Shown: in pieces, positions 1 to 7,747 of the stretch | How positions within the stretch are numbered: position 1 is the stretch's first letter | How the letters are laid out: each line of letters begins with the position of its first letter | Assembly (NCBI GenBank): GCA_964392575.1 | Contig: CAYMQT010000001.1 | Coordinates: 1-64,000, forward strand | DNA from: NIC37A-2 sp964392575 | GTDB lineage: Bacteria; Myxococcota_A; Polyangia; Polyangiales; Polyangiaceae | Length of the DNA: 64,000 nucleotides | Reading direction: 5' to 3' | Notes under the pieces: model-generated | What the model saw: only the letters and a program-made list of their open reading frames with translations | Told to the model about the DNA's origin: nothing | Database searches by the model: none | Position numbers and translations under genes: made by a program

Positions 1-2402
1 ACGATTTCGGGTGTCACCTCACCGCGCAGTTCTTCGACTCGGCCCGCCTTGGCCCGGCTACCCCAGAAGGCGATCTTCTCGTAGAGCTGACTACCGGCGG
101 CCATGAGGTTCGCTTCAGACGTTCGTCGATCTTCGGTGGGGGAGCGCATGCCTTTCAGCCAGATCTGAGCAGAGGCAATCGCTCTCTGGGCATTGGGATC
201 GTGCGCTCTCTGAGCCACTTCCGCCGTTTGATCGAGCAGCGAAAGTGCTCTGTCTACCTGGCCCGCAAAGCCCAGCGAGGTGGCTCGAAATACTAGCGCC
301 CGCCAGGTGTAGTGAGGCTGATCGATGAGCGCGGCCAGATCTTCAGCCAGGCGGATTTCCTCGCGCGCTTTCGTCACCTCTCCTCGCTCGAAGTGATCGA
401 ATGCGAGCCAACAGTGGGCGCGGAAAGACGCAGGTCTATCGCGCAGCTCTTCGGCAAGAGCGACGTATTCTTGATTGTTGGCTATGCGGCGCTCAGGTGA
501 TGCCAAGTCCATGAAGGCAGATCCGGCGGAACGAAGCACCTGAAGGAGAGTCACAGGATCGCCCAGAGTTCGAGCCATCGATAAGGCCTCCTCCGCCAGC
601 GCGAAGGGCCACGTGGGATCAGACGCAGGCTGGAGCGCTGCAGCCAAACGAGCGAGGACGAGCGCTCGCTCACGGCTAGGCTCTTCCGGCAGCTGGGTAA
701 GTGCCTCGCGCAGCAGCGAGACCAGAGTGGGATCCACCTTGGCCAGAACAAATACGCTGCCGCAGGTGAGCGCAGCTTGAGCGAGAAGCGAAGCGCTGCC
801 GATCCTGCGCGCAAGCTCCGCCGCCTGTTGGCAGAGGGCTTTTCCCTCGGGCAGTTGAGCAGAGAGAAAGTGCGCTTTCGCCAAAAGGAGCAGATGGCAA
901 GCGCGTTCCTCCTCCGTCACGCTCAGGTGGGCTGCGATGGGCGTGCCTTGTTGCAGGATTGCTACGGCGTCGAGCGCCGCGAGTTGATCGAGGGCGCGCT
1001 CAGCGGCCCGGCCTAGAGCCTTGAGCGCTTCCTGCGGGCGATCCCCCGCCGCGTAGTGATGTCCGAGCTCGCTGTCCTTCTCGGACAGAGCGCTCGTGAG
1101 ACCGAGTTCCAAATTACGAGCGTGAGCGCTGTGGAGGGCGCGTCGCTCGTTGTCCGGGAGCCCTTGGTAGAAGTAGCCGCGCACCAAGATGTGTTCGAAA
1201 CGATATAGATCGGCGGAGAGGCGCAGAATGAGCCCAGCTACGCAGGCTTCCTCAAGCAGTGAGGCCACTCTCTCCCTGAAGGGCAGCAGCACTGCCAGGG
1301 CCGCCTTTTTGAATTCGCGGCCCAAGACGGCGGCTCCCCGGAGGGCAACTTGGGCGTCTTCGGAAAGCAGGTGGGCGCGTTTTCGGATCACGCTCTCAAT
1401 CTTTTGAGGGACAATTTCTTGGATGGCTGAAGCGCCCTGTTGCCGGACAACGTGTGCCATCTCCACGAGAAAGAGCGGGTTGCCTTCCGTAGTTTGGTAA
1501 ATGCAATCGGCCAGCTCTTTCGAAGCCAAAGTGCCGAGAGCGCGAGCGAGGTATTCCTCGGTCGATGCAGCGCTCAGGGGCGAAAGCGGGATGTGCACCG
1601 ATCTTTGCACCAAGGAAAACAAATCCGGGATTTTCTCCACCGTTTCTCGCTCGCGCAGAGTGCCAATGATGAGGATGGGCCCATTCTTAACGACAGGCTC
1701 AACAAATTCGAGGAGTTGAACCGTCGCTCGATCAGCCATGTGCAGATCCTCAAATAGAAGAACAAGCGGCTTCTCTTGGGAAGCATCCGCGAGAAAGCGA
1801 CTTGCAGCATCAAGGAGCTGAAACCTTGCTTCTTCTACGCCGAAGGTTTCGCGCGGCGCCTTGACTCCGGCAGGTTGAAGTTCCGGTAGCAGCTGGGAAA
1901 GCGCCGAGCCTTGTTCGGCCCGCAGATCCTCGGCGAACTCTTGGGGCAGAGTGCGATAGAGAGCACGGAGCACTTGAGTCCAGGGCCAGAAAGCAGGCGC
2001 TCCGCCTGACTCCCAGCAGCGTCCGAACAGAACCCGCACCCCATCCCGCGCTCCTTGGGCGAGTTCCTCCAGGAGTGCGCTCTTGCCAAGCCCTGGCCCA
2101 CCGGAGACGAACACCAGACTACCGCGGTGCTCTTGGGCAGCAATCAGCGCGCCGCGTAGAGCCCCAAGCTCGCGCGCGCGTCCCACCAGAGGGGTTCTCT
2201 CCACGGCGAAAGTCTCCCAAACACCCGAGGGTGTGTCGAGACGGCGTATCGCTGGTGGGGGAATGATTTCAGTCCGCACCCCTTCGATCTGCAATCCGCC
2301 CGGCCCTGCTACAGGCCATCCGCGAGCACTCAACTCCATAGAAGGGGGGCGCAACTTCCCGCGGAACAAGGTTCCATGCTCGAACACCTCCAGTTTCTTC
2401 AT
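1..2402 (-). CDS. AAA ATPase with helical/TPR repeats, LuxR/MalT-like signalling protein (3' end off the window)
   Basis: The frame is open from an ATG at 2402 to the window edge (800 codons, no stop), so the C-terminus is missing. A Walker A motif GGPGLGKS lies near residues 101-108 and a Walker B-like LVLLFEDLHMAD about 100 residues later. These are followed by the winged-helix and alpha-helical repeat region typical of AAA_16 ATPases, and the last 450 residues are Ala/Leu-rich TPR-like repeats. Such proteins are large STAND-type switches; many carry a LuxR-type HTH or a kinase domain, either of which could lie beyond the edge. The ATG lacks a good ribosome site, while a strong one sits in front of a mini-ORF just upstream, so the true start is uncertain. 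It is divergent from the hydroxylase at 2533. Confidence 0.75.
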   Translation of the reverse strand, partial: MKKLEVFEHGTLFRGKLRPPSMELSARGWPVAGPGGLQIEGVRTEIIPPPAIRRLDTPSGVWETFAVERTPLVGRARELGALRGALIAAQEHRGSLVFVSGGPGLGKSALLEELAQGARDGVRVLFGRCWESGGAPAFWPWTQVLRALYRTLPQEFAEDLRAEQGSALSQLLPELQPAGVKAPRETFGVEEARFQLLDAASRFLADASQEKPLVLLFEDLHMADRATVQLLEFVEPVVKNGPILIIGTLRERETVEKIPDLFSLVQRSVHIPLSPLSAASTEEYLARALGTLASKELADCIYQTTEGNPLFLVEMAHVVRQQGASAIQEIVPQKIESVIRKRAHLLSEDAQVALRGAAVLGREFKKAALAVLLPFRERVASLLEEACVAGLILRLSADLYRFEHILVRGYFYQGLPDNERRALHSAHARNLELGLTSALSEKDSELGHHYAAGDRPQEALKALGRAAERALDQLAALDAVAILQQGTPIAAHLSVTEEERACHLLLLAKAHFLSAQLPEGKALCQQAAELARRIGSASLLAQAALTCGSVFVLAKVDPTLVSLLREALTQLPEEPSRERALVLARLAAALQPASDPTWPFALAEEALSMARTLGDPVTLLQVLRSAGSAFMDLASPERRIANNQEYVALAEELRDRPASFRAHCWLAFDHFERGEVTKAREEIRLAEDLAALIDQPHYTWRALVFRATSLGFAGQVDRALSLLDQTAEVAQRAHDPNAQRAIASAQIWLKGMRSPTEDRRTSEANLMAAGSQLYEKIAFWGSRAKAGRVEELRGEVTPEI

Positions 2403-2415
2403 GTTCTGGCCGCCC

Positions 2416-2480
2416 CTAGGGCCGAATGAACAGCGTTCCCGAAGCAGTCACGCCCACCTCCTGAGCCCCGAAGTGGGGCT
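2416..2480 (-). promoter_or_regulatory. Leader of the AAA ATPase: hairpin, strong SD and 11-codon mini-ORF
   Basis: On the minus strand a hairpin (AGCCCC, 5-nt loop, GGGGCT; 2464-2480) is followed by CAGGAGGTG and a GTG at 2451 opening an 11-codon frame (VTASGTLFIRP) that stops at 2416, 13 nt before the ATPase ATG. It could be a translated leader peptide. Alternatively it is the true gene start, separated from the long frame by an indel in the G/C-run around 2411-2420. The sequence alone does not decide. Confidence 0.35.
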
Positions 2481-2532
2481 GCCCGGGACGCGGAGCGCCC
2501 CGGATCATTTCTGAAGGAATGAGGAACGAAAC

Positions 2533-3339
2533 ATGTGGAACTTTTTGGAAATCTTGACCTTGGGCTTGATCCCGGCCTTTCTCTTGCTCGACCTCGCCCT
2601 CGGCGCCAGAAAATTCAGGACACCCCGATTTTGGCGAGGCTACGCCTTGGCTGCCACCCTCTTCACCCTAGGCGTTTCCACCGCAACCGCAGCGTTCTGG
2701 GCCAACGTCTTTGATGGATTCACCTTGCTGAAGGGCGAAGGCCTCGGGATCTTCTGGGGTACGCTTGTTGGCATACTCGTCTACGAACTTCTGCATTACG
2801 GTTACCATCGTCTCGCTCACAAGAGCACTCTGCTCTGGCGTTTCGGGCACCAGATGCACCACGCGCCGGAATCTCTCGACGCTTTCGGGGCTTTCTACTT
2901 GCACCCTATTGATACGTTTTTCTTTGGGACACTCAGTAGCTTTGTCTTTTTTCCGCTCCTCGGCCTACGCGTGGAGGCGGGCATCTTGGGTGCTCTCTTT
3001 TTGACATTCAACGCCATGTTTCAGCATGCGAACATCAAGACACCGAGGTGGCTCGGCTACGTCATTCAGCGTCCAGAAAGCCACGGCATCCATCACCAGA
3101 GGGGCGTTCATGCGTACAACTATTCTGACCTTCCTCTGTGGGACATGGTCTTCGGCACCTTCCGAAACCCGGAGACATTTTCAGGAGAAGTGGGTTTTGA
3201 GTTGGGGGCCTCAAAGAAAATCCCAGCCCTTCTCCTTGGCCGGGATGTTTCAGGAGTGACATCTACCGAGGCTTTCGATCGCATTTCGCAGGCGCCCGAT
3301 ACAGATCGGCGCCCACCGATTTGGGTCGGAGGTGAATGA
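2533..3339 (+). CDS. Sterol desaturase / fatty acid hydroxylase superfamily membrane protein
   Basis: This 268-residue integral membrane protein carries the di-iron histidine signature of the family: HYGYHRLAH (residues 88-96), HQMHH (106-110) and HGIHH (184-188), with an extra His at FQHAN (165). Hydrophobic segments near residues 8-22, 40-58, 75-88 and 128-160 fit a four-helix membrane enzyme with the histidines on the cytosolic face. Family members insert hydroxyl groups or double bonds into sterols, carotenoids or lipid acyl chains using O2; the substrate cannot be read from sequence. GGAATGAGGAACGAAAC precedes the ATG. It stands alone between the divergent AAA gene and an IS21 relic. Confidence 0.85.
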   Translation: MWNFLEILTLGLIPAFLLLDLALGARKFRTPRFWRGYALAATLFTLGVSTATAAFWANVFDGFTLLKGEGLGIFWGTLVGILVYELLHYGYHRLAHKSTLLWRFGHQMHHAPESLDAFGAFYLHPIDTFFFGTLSSFVFFPLLGLRVEAGILGALFLTFNAMFQHANIKTPRWLGYVIQRPESHGIHHQRGVHAYNYSDLPLWDMVFGTFRNPETFSGEVGFELGASKKIPALLLGRDVSGVTSTEAFDRISQAPDTDRRPPIWVGGE

Positions 3340-3394
3340 GTCAGAGGGCTTGCTTTCGGGTTCGACCTCACCGAGCAGAGTGCCCGATTGCGCC

Positions 3395-3530
3395 GAAGTT
3401 GACCACCCATGATCAACGAAGTTGACCACCCATGATCGGCAAGATTGACCCCCTATGATCACGGGAAGTTGACCACCCGTGATCAACGAAGTTGACCACC
3501 CATGATCACGGGAAGTTGACCACCCGATTG
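3395..3530. repeat. Six tandem 23-24 bp repeats at the left end of the IS21 relic
   Basis: Six direct copies of a unit beginning GAAGTTGACCACCCATGATC start at 3395, 3418, 3441 (degenerate), 3465, 3488 and 3512, spaced 23-24 bp. IS21-family ends are known to carry multiple short repeats bound by the IstA transposase; two or three are usual, so six is many. Each unit also contains TTGACC, so the array may influence the transposase promoter. No matching right-end copies are found downstream. Confidence 0.85.
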
Positions 3531-4672
3531 GGATCGAGGGCAAAAACCAAAGGAGCGTGAGTGTCGCGTCAAAGATCAGGCGTCATGGCAGGTGTGAGTC
3601 ATGGCGCAAGAAAGGATCAGTGGACCGATGCAAGAACAAATAAAGAAGCTTTTGACCGAAGGGCACTCCATCAGAAAGGTGTCTTTGGCGCTGGGCGTCT
3701 CGCGCCAGACCGTTCGCAAGTTCGGGCGAGAGTGCTGGAAGCGAGCACATGAACCCCAGCAAGGTGTAACGATTGCGCTAGCGTCGCCACCTCTCGATAC
3801 GGAAGAGCTAGCGCCGTGGGAGCGGGCCATCGACTGGGCCACCGTGCGCGCCGCAGTCAACTCGGGCGCGACGATCAAACAAGTCCACGCCGAGCAGGCG
3901 CCTGAGGTGAGTTACACAAGGTTTCGCCGTAGGCTGCACCGTCGAGCAGCGGCTCCTCCGACTATCGCTTTGCGACTCACGCATCAACCGGGTGAGAAAG
4001 TGCAGGTGGACTATTGCGACGGAATCATGATTGTTGATCCCAAGACAGGTGAAGTCCGGAAGAGTCAGTTTTTCTGCGGTGTTTTACCGTTTAGCTCCTA
4101 CACATTTGGCGAATTTGTGAGCGATCAGAAGCTGCCAACTTTCATCGAGTCGCACGAACGGATGTGGGGCTATCTGGGCGGCGTGACGCAGTACGTTGTC
4201 GTCGACAATCTGAAGTCAGGCGTGAAGAAAGCTCACCGTTATGATCCAGACGTCAATCCAACCTACTGCGATTATGGCAACCACCAGGGCTTTGCCGTGC
4301 TGCCGGCGCGGCCCTACAAACCACGAGACAAGGCTTGCGTGGAAGCAACGATTGGAGCAATTCAGCGCGGTTTCTTTCAGGAAATACGCAGCAGAGTCTT
4401 CTACTCAATCGCGGAGTTGAACGCTGCCTTTCGACCATACTTGGAGCGATTCAATCAGGGCGTCATGAAGGACTACGGACAGAGCCGTGCGGAAAGATTT
4501 CTTGCAGAAAGGTCCCGGCTGCGTCCGATGGCGCAAGCCCGCTTTGAAATCTCGGAGTGGTGCTCATCCAAAGTGCATCCTGACTGTCACATCCAGGTAG
4601 AAAAAAACTTCTATTCGGTGCCATTTTTAGCCGTAGGAACCACTGTGCGAGTGAGAAAAACGGCTCGCTTGG
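3395..4672 (+). mobile_element. IS21-family element, left part only
   Basis: The segment holds the repeat array and most of istA. The right part of the element, including the istB ATPase gene and the right terminal repeats, is absent. Homology to IstA ends near 4672 in the middle of the C-terminal beta-barrel region, which marks a deletion junction. Without IstB and a right end the element should be immobile. The right boundary is my estimate from where the protein stops resembling IstA. Confidence 0.8.
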
Positions 4673-4713
4673 TGGTCGCCCCATGTTCGTCGCAGATCCC
4701 GAAGATCCCTTAA
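3601..4713 (+). pseudogene. istA: IS21 transposase IstA, C-terminally truncated
   Basis: The 370-residue frame has an N-terminal HTH (around residues 20-40, SIRKVSLALGVSRQTVRK) and a DDE integrase core: D137 in VDYCDG, D202 in VVVDNLK and E248 in ACVEAT. Full IstA proteins are about 500 residues; here the sequence runs normally to VRVRKTARLV and then ends in about 11 unrelated residues. The catalytic triad is complete but the C-terminal part and IstB are missing, so transposition is unlikely. The ATG at 3601 follows GGCAGGTGTGAGTC, a fair ribosome site. Confidence 0.9.
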
Positions 4714-4886
4714 ACGAAGAGCCCGTGTTCGTGTCGATCGAAAGTGAAATCGACGACCTGCTCATCTTTGTGGGGTGTTCGAATGAACTGACATCCTCCT
4801 TCTGGGGCAGGTCCAAGTGGGAGCGCTTTGATCCAAGAAGTGTGGGTCCAAGTTTTTCAGCCGATCGAGGGTGGCCTCGCACATAG
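4683..4886 (+). CDS. Hypothetical 67-residue protein downstream of the IS junction
   Basis: A short acidic frame (PEDPLNEEPVFVS, ESEIDDLLIF) starts inside the end of the truncated istA and finishes 35 nt before the esterase lipoprotein gene. I recognise no family and no convincing ribosome site. It may be the surviving end of a gene destroyed when the IS right half was deleted, or chance coding. The strand is chosen because its composition looks more protein-like than the opposite frame. Confidence 0.25.
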   Translation: MFVADPEDPLNEEPVFVSIESEIDDLLIFVGCSNELTSSFWGRSKWERFDPRSVGPSFSADRGWPRT

Positions 4887-4921
4887 GATCCCGTAACGTA
4901 GACCGAGCGAGGACCTGAGCG

Positions 4922-6070
4922 ATGCATCACCTTCTAAAAATATGCGTGCTGTGGAGTTTTCTCGTACCAGCGGGATTCATTCTTGGATGCAGTGACGGAG
5001 CCGAGCCATCGGGTGATGGCGACTCGTCTACGGGCGGCTCGGGCAACTCAGGAACCGCTGATGGTGGCAGTTCATCGAACGACGGGGGCTCGGGAGGAGT
5101 CGCATCGGGCGCAGGGGGAGAGAACTCTGCAAGTGGGGGTGGAGACAACCCGGGCAGCGGAGGCTCCGCGCAGGTGGGTGTTCAAGCAGATCCGGGGACA
5201 GACGGTGACGGCACCTACGATCATCCCGAGCCGTATCCGGCTCCTCCCGAAGCACTCTCGCGTTTGAACGGTGCACCTGAAGGCCAAGTTACGGGCAGCA
5301 TGTTCTACGACAGTAAGCTGATCTATCCCACGCTCACCTTTGAATATTGGATCTACGTGCCGGCTCAGTACGAGCCAGGCAAGCCCGCAGCGCTCATGGT
5401 GTTTCAAGATGGTTCACACTACGTGGGCGCGTCGGCAGCGTTCAACACGCCCATCGTCTTCGACAACTTGATTCATGAGGGCACAATGCCGCCCACGATC
5501 GCGCTCTTCATCAACCCGGGCTCCGAGAGCGAGAGCGGTGTCTACCAATATCCGGCAGAAATCCCCCTTCGGAGCAACCAATACGACACCCCGAGCCCAG
5601 TATTTTCGCAATTCTTGCTAGAAGAAGCCATACCAGATCTCATCCAATCCCAGTACGACATCGTGGATGACCCCAACGGGTGGGCCATCGGTGGGCACAG
5701 CTCGGGCGGGATCTGTTCGCTGATCGCCGCATGGTACAACCCGGACACCTTCCGCAAAGTGCTCACGCACAACGCCAGCTTTCCCAACACGAGCGGCGTG
5801 TTTCCACAAATCATCGCTGATACGAGCCCGAACCTGCCGCTCCGCATTTATCTCTTGAGCAGCCCCAACGACATCGGAGGCTCAACTGCCGGGCAGTGGT
5901 TCGACACCAACAACCAAGCCGCCGCCATTCTCGCAGAGAAGGGTTACCACTACCGTTATCGTCCGGGGGTGGGTGGGCACTTTCCGCCCACCCAGAGCGA
6001 ATCGGATTACCCGAATGCATTGCGGTGGTTGTGGCGCGGTTATTCGCTGCCTTGGTACTCTTCTTTTTAG
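4922..6070 (+). CDS. Lipoprotein esterase of the enterochelin-esterase/putative esterase (alpha/beta hydrolase) family
   Basis: The 382-residue protein starts with a lipoprotein signal ending at a lipobox Cys (FILGC, residue 23), then a Gly/Ser/Asp-rich linker of about 80 residues that probably spaces it from the membrane. The catalytic domain (about 110-380) has the nucleophile elbow GHSSGG near residue 260 and a late GVGGHFPP that fits the catalytic His. Family members cleave ester bonds in siderophores, carbohydrate esters or acylated polymers; the substrate is unknown. Placement on the cell surface or in the periplasm follows from the lipobox. It is monocistronic, and a solo copy of the island repeat end lies 10 nt after its stop. 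Confidence 0.85.
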   Translation: MHHLLKICVLWSFLVPAGFILGCSDGAEPSGDGDSSTGGSGNSGTADGGSSSNDGGSGGVASGAGGENSASGGGDNPGSGGSAQVGVQADPGTDGDGTYDHPEPYPAPPEALSRLNGAPEGQVTGSMFYDSKLIYPTLTFEYWIYVPAQYEPGKPAALMVFQDGSHYVGASAAFNTPIVFDNLIHEGTMPPTIALFINPGSESESGVYQYPAEIPLRSNQYDTPSPVFSQFLLEEAIPDLIQSQYDIVDDPNGWAIGGHSSGGICSLIAAWYNPDTFRKVLTHNASFPNTSGVFPQIIADTSPNLPLRIYLLSSPNDIGGSTAGQWFDTNNQAAAILAEKGYHYRYRPGVGGHFPPTQSESDYPNALRWLWRGYSLPWYSSF

Positions 6071-6079
6071 GAGCAATTA

Positions 6080-6094
6080 GCAATCCGACCCGGG
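6080..6094 (+). repeat. Solo end of the 180-bp island repeat
   Basis: The 15 bases GCAATCCGACCCGGG match the outer end of the element found at 15303, 16329, 18197 and 18766, but the body is absent. The preceding GCAATTA copies the CAATCA/CAATTA flank seen before the full copy at 15303. It is probably a remnant of an excised or decayed copy, 9 kb from the island. Confidence 0.7.
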
Positions 6095-6123
6095 CAATCA
6101 GCGCAGGGAATCGCGCGGCTTTC

Positions 6124-6915
6124 CTACTTTTGCGCGGAGGTCAAGGCGCGCAGGAGTTCCTGCGAAGACTTCTGACGATAGGTGCCAAACTGACCCTCCG
6201 CGAACGGACGAAGGGCGGCCAGCGCTTCCTCATTTTGTCCGAGCCGAGCCAAGCAGAGGGCGCGATTGTAGCGAGCCTCCAGAGCCAGGGTGCCGTTTGG
6301 TGCCTGCTCTAAGTATGCCTGGTAACCGCGTAAGGCTGTCTGGCAGTCGCCGCTCTGAAAATGAGAACGATGCGCGTTTTGGTAGGTGGTGAGAGCCGGA
6401 TCCTTCTCAACCTCCTTAAGCGGAGGTGCCACTTTCACAGACGGCGAAGAAGTCCCAGACCGCGAAAAAACCTGCGGCGGCGTAGAAACCAGCGATGGTG
6501 TAGCAAGAGCATTGGAACCCGTTCCCTCCGAAGCCGTGTCCGATGCGGCGCTCGCTTCAGATGCGGCGTTCGGTTCAGCAGGAGCTCCAAATTGCGCAGC
6601 AGCTGATCCATTTATGCGCCCCTTGCCAGCCAATGCCGCTCTTGTGGTCATGATCTCAGTAGACGCTTCGTCGTCTTGGAAGAGCGACACTGCTTGCTCT
6701 ACAATGCGCGTCAACTGACCCGAGGCACCAGCCCAAGCCGTCGACCCCCCAAACACAACGGCCAGGGGAAACCCGACCGAGAGCCACCTGCGTCGTGGGC
6801 GCCGATCGGAAAGTTCACGGATCACCCTGCCACGAGTTGCCTCCGGAACCGCGGTCGCCCCGTCATGCTCCTCACGCAAGGATGCCGTCATACGAGCCAA
6901 CAGATCGTCCCTCAT
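6124..6915 (-). CDS. Anti-sigma-factor-like single-pass membrane protein with TPR tail
   Basis: The 263-residue protein has an N-terminal cytosolic part (about 1-42) that would bind the sigma factor, one membrane span (LSVGFPLAVVFGGSTAWAGA, about 45-64), an Ala/Ser/Thr-rich periplasmic linker (90-170) and a C-terminal TPR-like domain (about 175-260). Its start overlaps the sigma-factor stop by 4 nt (ATGA), indicating translational coupling. The N-terminus has no zinc HxxxCxxC motif, so it is not a ZAS-type anti-sigma. The TPR tail may sense an envelope partner. The function as anti-sigma is inferred from position and topology. Confidence 0.75.
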   Translation of the reverse strand: MRDDLLARMTASLREEHDGATAVPEATRGRVIRELSDRRPRRRWLSVGFPLAVVFGGSTAWAGASGQLTRIVEQAVSLFQDDEASTEIMTTRAALAGKGRINGSAAAQFGAPAEPNAASEASAASDTASEGTGSNALATPSLVSTPPQVFSRSGTSSPSVKVAPPLKEVEKDPALTTYQNAHRSHFQSGDCQTALRGYQAYLEQAPNGTLALEARYNRALCLARLGQNEEALAALRPFAEGQFGTYRQKSSQELLRALTSAQK

Positions 6916-7511
6916 CGCGCGCCCTCCTGCTCGATGTAGTCACGAAGCTTTTTCTTGGCGTGCATGAGGCGGGTCCTTACGGTTCCCTCGGGGACTCGAA
7001 GGATCTCCGCCACCTCCCGTGAGCTTCGCTCTTCCACCTCACACAGGACAAACGTCACGCGGTGCTCCACTGAGAGCTTGTCGAGACAGCGGGTCAAAAT
7101 GGCGGCAAGCTGCTTCCTCTGCGCTTGCTGCTCAGGGGTTCCCGCTTCCGTTGAGTGCCCGCGAGCTACCGCTTCTCCCTCGGCGCGTTTCATTGCTGCC
7201 CGCCGGCGAACAGAGGCGCGCACGTAGTGTCGCGAATGATTCACGGCGATGGAAACCAGAAAAGTTCTCAGAGCCGAGCGGCCCTCGAACTTCCGAATCG
7301 CCTTGGGTAGGGTAAGGAAAGTCTCGTGGACAAGATCTTCCGCTGCGTCCTCGTCGCCGACCAAGCGGCGGGCGAATCGACGCACATGCTCGTGGTGCAG
7401 ATCATACGCCTCTCCCACTGCGCCCACGTGTCCCGCCTGGAGGCGCTCGACCAAATCCGGACTCTGGGACGCAAGGGCACTCGCCCGAGGCATCAGAGCT
7501 TGAATGGCCAT
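6912..7511 (-). CDS. ECF-type RNA polymerase sigma factor
   Basis: It shows sigma-70 region 2 (DLHHEHVRRFARRLVGDEDAAEDLVHETF, given here by position about 30-60) and region 4 (LSVEHRVTFVLCEVEE followed by the HTH REVAEILRVPEGTVRTRL), with no region 3, as in ECF sigma factors. I chose the ATG at 7511 (MAIQALMPR) because the upstream extension to 7643 is Pro/Gly-rich and unlike the family. The gene is the first of a two-gene unit with the membrane anti-sigma protein. The target promoters are not evident; the outer-membrane protein at 7748 on the same strand lies upstream and not downstream. Confidence 0.9.
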   Translation of the reverse strand: MAIQALMPRASALASQSPDLVERLQAGHVGAVGEAYDLHHEHVRRFARRLVGDEDAAEDLVHETFLTLPKAIRKFEGRSALRTFLVSIAVNHSRHYVRASVRRRAAMKRAEGEAVARGHSTEAGTPEQQAQRKQLAAILTRCLDKLSVEHRVTFVLCEVEERSSREVAEILRVPEGTVRTRLMHAKKKLRDYIEQEGAR

Positions 7512-7704
7512 GTTGCTCACCGGATTAGCCTCGTTTGCTTCCGGTATCGAGCGCGCAGCACCGAGCCAAAGAAATTTCTCCCCGGGCCCTCGGCCTTCTG
7601 TACCCGGGACTGCCCGAGGTTCTGTAAATGCTGGAAACAACACGACACCGATTTCTTTGTGCCCGAGCCGTCACCGGCTGTTCACACGGACGCACAAATA
7701 GACT

Positions 7705-7719
7705 TTGTCGAACCGACAA
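7705..7719. promoter_or_regulatory. Inverted repeat between the sigma-factor gene and the surface-repeat protein gene
   Basis: TTGTCG-AAC-CGACAA is a perfect 6-bp-arm palindrome 29 nt after the stop of the outer-membrane protein gene and about 190 nt before the sigma-factor start. It could be an operator upstream of the sigma factor or a weak terminator stem; no T-run follows on the minus strand. Confidence 0.35.
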
Positions 7720-7747
7720 GTGCTTGATATCTAATGATAAATAAATC

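Noticed and set aside
3395..3530. CRISPR array
   Set aside because: Units are contiguous direct repeats with almost no spacer and sit in front of an IS21 transposase; no cas genes.
4463..4930. 155-residue minus-strand frame over the IS21 junction
   Set aside because: Mostly antisense to istA, Ser/Pro-rich without domain signs.
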